A stretch of DNA of 5,828 nucleotides from assembly GCA_018222695.1 (NCBI GenBank), contig JAAEZV010000115.1, positions 1-5,828 on the forward strand. Direction: 5' to 3'. The notes under the pieces are model-generated. The model was given only the letters and a program-made list of their open reading frames with translations. It had not been told where the DNA came from and made no database searches. The stretch comes from Gammaproteobacteria bacterium (GTDB taxonomy: Bacteria; Pseudomonadota; Gammaproteobacteria; Pseudomonadales; Halieaceae). A program made the position numbers and the translations under genes. Numbering within the stretch: the stretch's first letter is position 1; every line of letters starts with the position of its first letter. Below, piece after piece: positions 1 to 5,828 of this stretch.

Positions 1-1
1 G

Positions 2-592
2 GTGGATCAGGCTATGGAACGCTGGGGCATGGCGATGGGGCCCCTGGCAGTCGGGGACCTTGCTGGATTGGACATTGGGTACAAGGCTCGCGAACAACTT
101 TCTGATGAAGAAAAAGGACCCCGAGTGAACTACCTGCTCGCCGATCGGCTGGTCGAGGCCGGGCGCTTGGGACAGAAGTCGGGGTCCGGTTATTACCGAT
201 ACGACGCGGCGACCCGAACCAGAGAGGAAGACCCCATCGTGAGCGAGATTATTGAGGCGACCCGCAGCGAACTGGGTATTAACCCCAGAGAAATCACAGA
301 AGAGGAAATTGTAGATCGCCTGACGCTTGCGCTAGCCAACGAGGGCGCCTGTATTCTGGAAGAAGGCATTGCACAGCGCGCCAGTGATATCGATGTCGTG
401 TACTGCCACGGCTATGGATTCCCGCGATTCCGCGGCGGGCCAATGCATGCTGCAGAAGCGAGGGGATTGCAGTCAGTTGTGAATCGCATCGAGCAGTTCC
501 AGCAAACGCTCAACCCCGACAATTGGGTGCTCGCCCCTCTGCTCGCAAAGCTCGCCGTGGAAGGCGGCAATTTCAGCGATGCAAAAAACTGA
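2..592 (+). CDS. 3-hydroxyacyl-CoA dehydrogenase / enoyl-CoA hydratase multifunctional protein, C-terminal part (5' end outside window)
   Basis: This is the last ~196 residues of a fatty-acid oxidation multifunctional enzyme of the FadB/FadJ type. Such proteins are about 700 residues long and hydrate enoyl-CoA and then oxidise 3-hydroxyacyl-CoA with NAD in the cytoplasm. The frame is open to the left edge, and the GTG at base 2 is an internal codon, not a start. The hydratase and NAD-binding parts lie outside the window. What remains is the 3HCDH C-terminal region. The end of the first copy is seen in GPLAVGDLAGLDIG (residues 13-26 of the visible part) and GRLGQKSGSGYYRYD (54-68). The second copy runs from about 105 to 185 and carries LANEGACILEEGIA and DIDVVY-HGYGFPRFRGGPM, which are hallmarks of this family. 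It precedes gcdH on the same strand by 82 bases. The two could act in sequence, because glutaryl-CoA dehydrogenase releases crotonyl-CoA, a substrate for the hydratase. Family assignment is firm. Whether it is an orthologue of fadB, fadJ or a paralogue cannot be told from this fragment. Confidence 0.9.
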   Translation: MDQAMERWGMAMGPLAVGDLAGLDIGYKAREQLSDEEKGPRVNYLLADRLVEAGRLGQKSGSGYYRYDAATRTREEDPIVSEIIEATRSELGINPREITEEEIVDRLTLALANEGACILEEGIAQRASDIDVVYCHGYGFPRFRGGPMHAAEARGLQSVVNRIEQFQQTLNPDNWVLAPLLAKLAVEGGNFSDAKN

Positions 593-611
593 ATTACGAC
601 TTATCGTTACT

Positions 612-645
612 TTGCGAAAGTCCGTAAATATTTTAAACTTAAAAT
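612..645 (+). promoter_or_regulatory. candidate sigma70-type promoter for gcdH
   Basis: TTGCGA at 612-617 lies 16 bases before TAAACT at 634-639, a moderate match to -35 and -10 boxes. TAAAAT at 640-645 matches the -10 consensus better (5 of 6) but lacks a good -35 at standard spacing. Both -10 candidates fall inside the 627-648 palindrome, so a protein bound there would block transcription. The gap to the upstream gene shows no GC-rich hairpin, so read-through from it also remains possible. This is a by-eye assignment. Confidence 0.3.
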
Positions 646-648
646 ATT
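627..648. repeat. perfect 10-bp inverted repeat, AT-only arms; possible operator
   Basis: The arms AATATTTTAA (627-636) and TTAAAATATT (639-648) are exact reverse complements separated by the two bases AC. The site lies between the multifunctional enzyme gene and gcdH, 26 bases before the gcdH start, and covers the likely -10 region. With no G or C in the arms and no following T-run it is a poor terminator, so a regulator-binding site is the better reading. The regulator cannot be named: glutarate genes in Pseudomonas are controlled by the LysR-type protein GcdR, and other families also bind such palindromes. Confidence 0.55.
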
Positions 649-674
649 GATATCGCCCTACGGAGCGTCTCGGC

Positions 675-1859
675 ATGGCTACAAAAACCCGTTGGACACC
701 ACTCAACTGGCAAGATCCGTTTGAACTCGACTCGCAGCTCTCCGAAGAGCAGCGTATGGTCAGAGACAGTGCCCAGCAATACGCGCAAAGCGCTTTGGCA
801 CCTCGGGTTAAAGAGGCCTACCGTCAGGAGAGCACCGACCCCAATATTTTTCGGGAAATGGGTGAAATGGGCCTATTGGGTGCCACGATCGATGGCTACG
901 GCTGCCCCGGTGTCGACTACGTCTGCTACGGCGTGATCGCACGCGAGATCGAGCGCGTGGACTCAGGCTATCGCTCGATGATGAGCGTGCAGTCATCTCT
1001 GGTCATGTACCCCATCTACGCCTACGGCACCGAGGAGCAGCGAGAGAAATACCTCCCTAAGCTGGCCACCGGTGAATGGATTGGTTGCTTTGGGCTCACC
1101 GAACCTGATCACGGCTCCGACCCCGGCGGAATGATCACTCGCGCTAAAGCGGTCGACGGCGGATACCGATTAACCGGTGCCAAGATGTGGATCAGCAACA
1201 GTCCGCTGGCGGACGTATTCATCGTCTGGGCAAAAACCGACGACGACGTGATCCGCGGCTTTATCTTGGAAAAGGGCATGGAAGGACTGACCGCCCCCAA
1301 GATTGAGGGCAAACTCGCGTTGCGGGCCTCGATTACGGGGGAGATTGTCATGGACAATGTCTTTGTTCCCGAAGAGAACCACCTCCCGAATGTCGAGGGC
1401 CTGAAGGGTCCCTTTGGCTGCTTGAACAACGCCCGTTACGGCATCGCCTGGGGCGTCATGGGCGCTGCCGAAGAATGCTGGCATACCGCGCGCCAGTACA
1501 CGCTTGATCGCTCTCAATTTGGCGTACCTTTAGCGTCTAAGCAGTTGATTCAACTAAAATTAGCGGACATGCAGACCGAGATTGGTCTGGCCCTGCAGGG
1601 CTGCCTCCAGGCGGGCAAAATGCTGTCGGCCGGCGAGATCTCGCCCGATCTCATCAGTCTCATCAAACGCAATTCCTGCGGCAAGGCACTGGATATTGCC
1701 CGCAGCGCTCGGGACATGCTCGGGGGTAATGGCATCTCGGATGACTACCCGATCATGCGTCATATGGCGAACCTGGAAGTGGTCAATACCTATGAGGGTA
1801 CGCACGATGTACACGCGCTTATTCTGGGGCGCAGCCAGACAGGGCTCTCTGCGTTTTAG
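675..1859 (+). CDS. gcdH: glutaryl-CoA dehydrogenase (acyl-CoA dehydrogenase family)
   Basis: This FAD enzyme oxidises and decarboxylates glutaryl-CoA to crotonyl-CoA and CO2, the step that drains lysine, hydroxylysine, tryptophan and glutarate breakdown. At 394 residues it has the full family length. Visible landmarks are the N-terminal helical domain with [20 protein letters not shown] (14-33), [16 protein letters not shown] (93-108), the flavin-contacting stretch [14 protein letters not shown] (138-151), WISNSP (172-177), and [16 protein letters not shown] (371-386). By alignment from memory with human GCDH, Glu374 is the catalytic base, Arg100 matches the Arg that binds the substrate's gamma-carboxylate, Glu93 matches the nearby active-site Glu, and Tyr373 matches the Tyr kept in decarboxylating enzymes. 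The set therefore favours a true decarboxylating glutaryl-CoA dehydrogenase over a general short-chain enzyme. GGAG at 662-665, nine bases before the ATG, supports the start. The stop codon overlaps that of the convergent modF-like gene. Confidence 0.93.
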   Translation: MATKTRWTPLNWQDPFELDSQLSEEQRMVRDSAQQYAQSALAPRVKEAYRQESTDPNIFREMGEMGLLGATIDGYGCPGVDYVCYGVIAREIERVDSGYRSMMSVQSSLVMYPIYAYGTEEQREKYLPKLATGEWIGCFGLTEPDHGSDPGGMITRAKAVDGGYRLTGAKMWISNSPLADVFIVWAKTDDDVIRGFILEKGMEGLTAPKIEGKLALRASITGEIVMDNVFVPEENHLPNVEGLKGPFGCLNNARYGIAWGVMGAAEECWHTARQYTLDRSQFGVPLASKQLIQLKLADMQTEIGLALQGCLQAGKMLSAGEISPDLISLIKRNSCGKALDIARSARDMLGGNGISDDYPIMRHMANLEVVNTYEGTHDVHALILGRSQTGLSAF

Positions 1860-3265
1860 AGATTCAGCGTCAGGTGAATGTGCTGCTTGAATAACGGCAG
1901 AAACTCATCCTGGCGGTGACTGACAAATAAAAGCGTGCTGTGTCGACGCGCCTCTATGGCGGACATAAAGCCGAGAATCCGCTCTCTATTCAGCTCATCG
2001 AGCCCCTGGGTGGGCTCGTCGAGCACCAATAAGAGCGGCGACTTCACCATGGCTCTCGCAATCAGCACCAGACGCTGCTCGCCATAGCTCAGCGACTGGA
2101 ACGGTGTCTGGGCATCATTCAACATATCTACTGCTTGCAGCCACTCTCGCCCCAGACGAATCTGCGGTTCCGTCGGGGTATCGTAGAGCCCGATCGAGTC
2201 AAAAAATCCGGAGCAGACCACCGACAGCGCGTCGCAGCGCACCGTGTAGCGTCGGTGCAGATCGTTACTGACCAGTCCAAGCTGGCGCTTGATATCCCAG
2301 ACCGACTCACCGCTGCCCCGCCGATGACCGAATACGGTGACATCGTTACTGAAGCACTGCATACAATCGCCCGTGATCAACCCGAGTAAGGTCGATTTGC
2401 CCGCCCCGTTTTCCCCGGTCACCAGGGTATGCTGCAGGGGCTCAACCTTGAACGTGAGCGCGTCGAGCACATTTCGGTCTCCGTAGTGGACCGTGCACTG
2501 CTTCAGTTCCGCAATGTAGGGCGCGTCGTAAGCCTCAAGCCGAATGGCATCCTCAGGAATTCCCGGTTGGACGATGGCGCCTGTGCCGATGGCCGCCTCC
2601 AGCTGGGCCAACTGCGCATCGCGCGCACCCGCGAACGCCGTGAGCAGCCCGGCGTCTACATGACCGAACTTCTCTGCCCACTCGGGAATATCGGAGCGAT
2701 TGCTGAGTAGCAGTATCACGGCGACACCCGAGGCCACAGCCAACCGAAAGGTCTCGCTCAGCGCTTGCACTGTGCCCTGGTCAAGACTGTCAAAAGGGTT
2801 ATCGCAAATAAGCAGCTCAGCCTCATCGAGCAGTGCCTTGAGCACCATGAGCTTGCGACTCTCACCCGTGCTCAATTCTCGATAGAAAGCCCGCAACCGA
2901 TGGCGCATGTTTAGCTGATCGATGAGGGGGTCTTCTAAGCGCTCTTGAGGCAAAAACTCAGCGACACGGGTGCCCCACTCGTCCTCTGGAATGATGTCCG
3001 TTGCTGCGAGCCGCCACTCCTCTTCGTAAGTCGCCTGCTGCCGTTCAAAGGAAATAAGCGCGATCTGATCTGGAGTAAGCGCCCTTTCGACAACGCCCTG
3101 GGACGGCATGATCTCGCCCACCAATAACTGATCAATCAGTTGCTTTCCTGAGCCATTGCGCCCGAACACACACCAGCTATCACCCGACTGAATCGACCAA
3201 TCCGGCACGACCAACCCTTCGCACTGGCAGTTGGCTAGGTGAATAAGCGCTACGGGGTTTTCCAT
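1856..3265 (-). CDS. modF: ModF-like tandem ABC ATPase with a degenerate first ATP-binding site
   Basis: This is a soluble protein of 469 residues with two ABC nucleotide-binding domains and no membrane segments. It resembles E. coli ModF (about 490 residues, older name phrA), whose molecular role is poorly defined despite its place beside the molybdate transporter genes. Domain 1 (about 1-220) has a Walker A-like GRNGSGKQ (35-42), signature LSTGE (131-135) and Walker B LLICDN (151-156). Domain 2 (about 250-469) has an intact Walker [10 protein letters not shown] (284-292), signature LSYGE (392-396), Walker B VLDEP (414-418) and switch His450. The stretches [20 protein letters not shown] and [10 protein letters not shown] are very close to E. 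coli ModF. In domain 1, Gln replaces the Mg-binding Ser/Thr, Asn156 replaces the catalytic Glu, and Asn189 sits at the switch-His position. The reading frame stays open upstream to 3451, but the ATG at 3265 places Walker A at the same residue as in E. coli ModF. AGGA lies just three bases before this ATG, so the ribosome site is short-spaced. No modABC or modE is visible. Confidence 0.87.
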   Translation of the reverse strand: MENPVALIHLANCQCEGLVVPDWSIQSGDSWCVFGRNGSGKQLIDQLLVGEIMPSQGVVERALTPDQIALISFERQQATYEEEWRLAATDIIPEDEWGTRVAEFLPQERLEDPLIDQLNMRHRLRAFYRELSTGESRKLMVLKALLDEAELLICDNPFDSLDQGTVQALSETFRLAVASGVAVILLLSNRSDIPEWAEKFGHVDAGLLTAFAGARDAQLAQLEAAIGTGAIVQPGIPEDAIRLEAYDAPYIAELKQCTVHYGDRNVLDALTFKVEPLQHTLVTGENGAGKSTLLGLITGDCMQCFSNDVTVFGHRRGSGESVWDIKRQLGLVSNDLHRRYTVRCDALSVVCSGFFDSIGLYDTPTEPQIRLGREWLQAVDMLNDAQTPFQSLSYGEQRLVLIARAMVKSPLLLVLDEPTQGLDELNRERILGFMSAIEARRHSTLLFVSHRQDEFLPLFKQHIHLTLNL

Positions 3266-3421
3266 CAATCCTATTACCCGATGGCAAATGATGAGCGGCC
3301 AGCTTCCCAAGCGGCACCGGCAGGCCTCAAGACTGTCAAGGATAGGCCCGCCGCAATTTCTAGGCCCTGCTGCTGATTTACCGCTACACTGCGCGCCCCG
3401 ACAAACCCTGGATACCGCACC
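3266..3421. promoter_or_regulatory. divergent intergenic region between modF-like and thioesterase genes
   Basis: These 156 bases must hold the promoters of both divergent genes. On the plus strand, TACACT at 3385-3390 is a fair -10 candidate that would start a leader of about 25 bases before the thioesterase ATG, but I find no matching -35. On the minus strand there is a perfect TTGACA at 3334-3339, but no acceptable -10 lies 16-18 bases beyond it. I see no strong inverted repeat or riboswitch-like structure. The modF reading frame continues open across this stretch but resembles nothing recognisable. Confidence 0.4.
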
Positions 3422-3853
3422 ATGACTGACTCCCATACGCGCATTGAGCAACTCAATGCGATGGCCCCCGACTTTATTAAATTGTTAGGCGGCAGCATTA
3501 TCGAGCTGGACATGGATTCGCAACTTGCCATCTTTACCTTCACTGTTCCCTTAGATTACTGCCATTCCGGAGATGTCGTGCAGGGTGGGTTTGTAACGGC
3601 CATGTTGGACGCCGCCATGTCGCACGCCCTGTTTGGCACTGACGAAACGATCTCAGGCGTCGCATCCCTCGACATCGCCACGCAATTTATCGGAGTCTGC
3701 CGAGGGCAACAGCCGCTCCGCGTTTCGGGCAGGGTGAAGAGAGCCACCTTCAAAACCGCGTTTCTTGAAGCGGACATTCACGACCAAGAAGGTACGCTGG
3801 TCGCCACGGCTCAGTCTGTGGCCAAACTGAGCCGCCAGTCAGTGGACGCCTAG
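3422..3853 (+). CDS. PaaI-family hotdog-fold acyl-CoA thioesterase
   Basis: This is a compact 143-residue cytoplasmic protein with the single-hotdog pattern of PaaI/THEM2-type thioesterases, which hydrolyse acyl- or aryl-CoA thioesters as homotetramers. The core motif is GDVVQGGFVTAMLDAAMSHA (50-69), where the helix following QGG carries Asp63 at the expected catalytic position. It is followed by beta strands ending in EADIHDQEGTLVATAQSVAKL (116-136), a typical family ending. The usual HGG is QGG here (Gln54-Gly55-Gly56), and His48 occupies the place where human THEM2 has its active-site Asn. I recall QGG as a variant seen in other members, so activity is not excluded. The ATG at 3422 has only a weak GGAT (3410-3413) upstream. 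The substrate is unknown. Surrounding acyl-CoA genes suggest removal of a stalled CoA intermediate, but the gene shares no operon with them. It ends 15 bases from the convergent oxidoreductase gene. Confidence 0.82.
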   Translation: MTDSHTRIEQLNAMAPDFIKLLGGSIIELDMDSQLAIFTFTVPLDYCHSGDVVQGGFVTAMLDAAMSHALFGTDETISGVASLDIATQFIGVCRGQQPLRVSGRVKRATFKTAFLEADIHDQEGTLVATAQSVAKLSRQSVDA

Positions 3854-3868
3854 CGGACTAATTACCCT

Positions 3869-4870
3869 TTATCGCAGGCGGGGAAGCACCTTCTCCGCGA
3901 TGTAAGCCATCCGCCGATCACCGGACTCCACGCTCTCCCCGGGGAACTGCGCCCAGAAGTGGATATCAGAGATCTGAGGATACTGCTCGATCATGGCACT
4001 CAGCTTCTCGACGGCCATGTCGGCGTCCCACAACTCGTAAAGCCCATTTTCTATGGCCGTTCGGGCATCGGGGAATAGCGGGGTCTGGTCCGGAGGCCCA
4101 AAGGCACCCCAGCGGATGTATTCATTGGATTGATACAACACGTAATCGCCAACGCGCTCAGCTTCCGCCTCGGGATCCTCAGCGATAATGGCCCAACAGC
4201 CGAGAATAATGTTCCCCTCCTCGGGTGATTTGCCGTTTGCCTCTAGGCACTCCACATAAGTATCCATCCCGATGCCGCCAGTGCAGAGGAATCCGTCTGC
4301 AATCCGCGCCGCGCGGTCAATCGCGGGAGGCGCCATACCGCCCAACAGCACCCGGGGCGCTGTATTGGGTTTAGGTGTGATTTTGAGATCACCGACTGCG
4401 AAGCGTTTACCCTCAAAGTTGACCGGCTCACCCGACCAGGCCCGCCGGAGAATTTCGATACCCTCCTCAACGAGGCTGGGGCGATGAGAAATTTTGCGAC
4501 CAAACTGATCAAACTCCATCTGTCGGTAACCGATACCAACACCCAGATCGAAACGACCCCCGGAGATGAGAGACACCGTCGCGGCATCTTCCGCCATCCG
4601 CACGGGGTCGGCCAGTGGCAGCAGCATCAGGTTGGTACCCAGACGCATGCGCTCCGTCCGAGCCGCGATAGCTGCGTGGATGACTAATGGTGACGGCGTG
4701 TAGCCGTCGTCACAAAAGTGGTGCTCAGTTAACCAGACCGAGTCGAAACCCATCGTCTCGGCCCGCGCGATCTGATCCAGCCGCTCGGAATAAAATTGCT
4801 CAAAATCAATCTGCCAGGGCTCCGGGTTACGGAAGTCATACCAGAGACCAAAATCTACCTTAGACGCCAT
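3869..4870 (-). CDS. LLM-class (luciferase-like) flavin-dependent oxidoreductase
   Basis: This 333-residue protein belongs to the bacterial luciferase-like monooxygenase superfamily, TIM-barrel enzymes that use reduced FMN or coenzyme F420. Family marks in order are DFGLWYDFRNP (6-16), an early strand and helix ending in GFDSVWLTEHHF (41-52), RLGTNLMLLPLADPVRMAED (76-95), ISGGRFDLGVGIGYR (102-116), EEGIEILRRAWSGEPVNFEGK (from 135), and PRVLLGGMAPPAIDRAARIADG (from 172), the usual C-terminal barrel segment. The TEHHF and GRFDLGVGIGY motifs make the family secure. The cofactor and substrate cannot be decided; FMN is likelier in a proteobacterium. It is the last gene of the minus-strand set, 13 bases after the alpha/beta hydrolase. 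GAGGG at 4879-4883, overlapping the hydrolase stop codon and eight bases before the ATG, supports both the start and translational coupling. No terminator hairpin is seen after its stop. Confidence 0.88.
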   Translation of the reverse strand: MASKVDFGLWYDFRNPEPWQIDFEQFYSERLDQIARAETMGFDSVWLTEHHFCDDGYTPSPLVIHAAIAARTERMRLGTNLMLLPLADPVRMAEDAATVSLISGGRFDLGVGIGYRQMEFDQFGRKISHRPSLVEEGIEILRRAWSGEPVNFEGKRFAVGDLKITPKPNTAPRVLLGGMAPPAIDRAARIADGFLCTGGIGMDTYVECLEANGKSPEEGNIILGCWAIIAEDPEAEAERVGDYVLYQSNEYIRWGAFGPPDQTPLFPDARTAIENGLYELWDADMAVEKLSAMIEQYPQISDIHFWAQFPGESVESGDRRMAYIAEKVLPRLR

Positions 4871-4878
4871 CTCGCTTA

Positions 4879-4886
4879 CCCTCTCA
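4879..4886 (-). promoter_or_regulatory. ribosome binding site fused to the upstream stop codon
   Basis: Read on the minus strand, the hydrolase stop TGA (4886-4884) runs directly into GAGGG (4883-4879), eight bases before the oxidoreductase ATG. A ribosome terminating on the hydrolase covers this site, which predicts coupled translation of the two genes. Confidence 0.7.
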
Positions 4887-5687
4887 GAGACCGTTCAAAA
4901 AATCGTTGAGCGCGGCGAGGTATCCCTCCCGCTCTTCCATAAAGGGAGCGTGACCGCTCTCGGGGAACTCTACGCCCGTCGCTCTGGGGTGGTTCTCTGC
5001 GACCCATCGGGAAATATCGGGCGCCACAAAACCGTCCTGACCACAGATAAATGAGAGCACCGGGATATCCAACGCCATCATCATCTCCCGCTGATCCAAA
5101 TGCGCGAGCTCCGCCAAAGTTGCTGAGGCTCGGGCGCTAGAATTCAGGAAAGCCCCGGCCATAGAAGCCAAGACGGCATCTGTTGGCGGCTTGGCGCAGA
5201 TTGCCGTCGCCAACATAGTCAGGAAATTCACGCGGTCAGCATTCATTGCCGCGACGTTGCCCTCAACATCCTCGGGCATACCCCCGATTTCCAGATCCGG
5301 CTTTTGGGTATAAATCGGGCTCGCGCCGGCGGTCAGTACCAGTCCGGCGCAGCGGTCTCCCAGCAAGCTTGCTGCGTGTGTCGCCACGGCGCCGCCGAGA
5401 GACCAGCCATTAACCACCACGTCGGACAGCCCAAGATGCGCCACAAGAGACGCGACGTCACCAGCGATGGCGGCGATACTGAGATCAGCAAAATCATGAT
5501 CTGACCGGCCACAGCCGCGGTGGTCCATGGTGACTACCCGGTGGCCCGCTGCCTGCAGCGGCAGGATGACACCGTCCCAGCAGCGATTGTCCATACCCCA
5601 GCCGTGAATCAGCACCATGGCGCGCCCTTCGCCGCCAAGATCCTCGTAATAAATGCTCTTGTTACCGTCTACTTCCAGCCTTGCCAT
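4884..5687 (-). CDS. alpha/beta-fold hydrolase
   Basis: This 267-residue enzyme has the layout of small soluble alpha/beta hydrolases (esterases, C-C bond hydrolases, lactonases, haloperoxidase-like proteins). The oxyanion-hole loop HGWGMD lies at 28-33, DHRGCGRSD at 55-63, the nucleophile elbow GWSLGG at 94-99 with Ser96, the acid in CGQDGF at 216-220 with Asp218, and the catalytic His246 in ESGHAPFMEE (243-252). The full Ser-Asp-His triad is present, so it should be active. There is no signal peptide, which implies a cytoplasmic location. A cap region of about 125-200 rich in Ala and Met probably sets specificity, and the substrate cannot be named. GGGGAG at 5695-5700, seven bases before the ATG, is a strong ribosome site. 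Its start lies two bases after the stop of the TetR-like gene, and its end is 13 bases before the LLM oxidoreductase. A monooxygenase that makes an ester or lactone plus a hydrolase that opens it would be a sensible pair, but this is inference. Confidence 0.88.
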   Translation of the reverse strand: MARLEVDGNKSIYYEDLGGEGRAMVLIHGWGMDNRCWDGVILPLQAAGHRVVTMDHRGCGRSDHDFADLSIAAIAGDVASLVAHLGLSDVVVNGWSLGGAVATHAASLLGDRCAGLVLTAGASPIYTQKPDLEIGGMPEDVEGNVAAMNADRVNFLTMLATAICAKPPTDAVLASMAGAFLNSSARASATLAELAHLDQREMMMALDIPVLSFICGQDGFVAPDISRWVAENHPRATGVEFPESGHAPFMEEREGYLAALNDFLNGL

Positions 5688-5689
5688 CG

Positions 5690-5827
5690 TTACGCTCCCC
5701 TTTGTTGGGTAATCGCCACCGTTACCGTCGCGGCGAAGTGTTCAAAAAATGCCTCGAGGTCAATTGCATCCGGAGCCACCACCCATTGATAGATCGTGCC
5801 GAACATGGTCGAGCAATAGCCCGTAGC
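5690..5827 (-). CDS. C-terminal end of a probable TetR/AcrR-family regulator (5' end outside window)
   Basis: The minus strand is open from the right edge to a TAA at 5692-5690 and encodes 45 residues, too short to be noticed in a length-filtered gene list. The peptide contains TMFGTIYQWVVAPDAIDLEA followed by FFEHFAATVTVAI. An aromatic-rich helix, then a W-x-x-x-P-D-A-x-D-L-E-A turn, then a final amphipathic helix is the typical end of a TetR-family ligand-binding domain. The TAA is two bases before the hydrolase ATG, and the hydrolase ribosome site lies in the last codons of this frame, as expected of a real operon gene. The DNA-binding domain is out of view. If correct, it probably senses a substrate or product of the hydrolase/oxidoreductase pair and controls its own operon. 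The family call rests on a short tail from memory; the reading frame being coding is more certain than the family. Confidence 0.68.
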   Translation of the reverse strand, partial: ATGYCSTMFGTIYQWVVAPDAIDLEAFFEHFAATVTVAITQQRGA

Positions 5828-5828
5828 G

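Noticed and set aside
627..648. Palindrome as a transcription terminator of the multifunctional enzyme gene
   Set aside because: The arms contain no G or C, the loop is two bases, and no T-run follows. The stem would be too weak.
2135..2710. Plus-strand open frames opposite the modF-like gene (for example 2135-2389 and 2429-2710)
   Set aside because: They are complementary shadows of a well-conserved gene, lack recognisable domains and have no convincing ribosome sites.
3311..3339. Perfect TTGACA on the minus strand (3334-3339) as the modF promoter
   Set aside because: No reasonable -10 hexamer lies 16-18 bases downstream, so the match may be chance.
2781..3339. 13-base repeat TCAAGACTGTCAA at 2781-2793 and 3327-3339
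   Set aside because: One copy encodes the conserved FDSLDQ stretch of domain 1. A single 13-base match in a window this long is within chance, and there is no third copy.
3266..3451. N-terminal extension of 62 residues on the modF-like frame
   Set aside because: The frame is open to 3451, but the extension would overlap the thioesterase start, is unlike ModF N-termini and is rich in Cys and Arg. The ATG at 3265 aligns Walker A exactly as in E. coli ModF.
5520..5789. Plus-strand 89-residue open frame across the hydrolase start and right-edge gene
   Set aside because: It lies antisense to two coding frames supported by motifs and spacing, and its protein shows no family signal.

Overview
The window looks like a moderately GC-rich proteobacterial chromosome, most likely a marine, lipid-degrading gammaproteobacterium. 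This rests on protein style only: a FadB/FadJ-like multifunctional enzyme beside a glutaryl-CoA dehydrogenase, a ModF-type tandem ABC ATPase, and a luciferase-like flavin oxidoreductase. A Halieaceae/OM60-like source is a guess. I see no RNA genes, insertion sequences, CRISPR arrays or phage genes.

Layout. Bases 2-592 (+) are the 3' end of a 3-hydroxyacyl-CoA dehydrogenase/enoyl-CoA hydratase-type multifunctional protein. An 82-base gap follows, holding a perfect AT-only inverted repeat and a candidate promoter. Then comes a complete glutaryl-CoA dehydrogenase gene (675-1859, +). Its stop codon overlaps the stop of a convergent modF-like gene (1856-3265, -). A 156-base divergent intergenic region separates modF from a hotdog-fold thioesterase gene (3422-3853, +). 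That gene meets, 15 bases away, the end of a minus-strand gene set: the C-terminal end of a TetR-like regulator (5690-5827, entering from the right edge), an alpha/beta hydrolase (4884-5687) and an LLM-class flavin-dependent oxidoreductase (3869-4870). These three are spaced 2 and 13 bases apart and are almost certainly co-transcribed.

How the genes fit together. Glutaryl-CoA dehydrogenase makes crotonyl-CoA. A FadB-type enzyme can hydrate it to 3-hydroxybutyryl-CoA and oxidise that to acetoacetyl-CoA, so the first two genes make biochemical sense as neighbours. The hotdog protein probably hydrolyses an acyl-CoA. The regulator-hydrolase-oxidoreductase set looks like a small catabolic or detoxification operon of unknown substrate. 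The ModF-like ATPase stands alone here without modABC.

The points most worth a second look are the degenerate first ATP site of the ModF-like protein (Walker A Lys followed by Gln, Walker B Glu replaced by Asn), the 22-bp palindrome in front of gcdH, and the short TetR-like C-terminus at the right edge. I do not see convincing evidence of an undescribed system.
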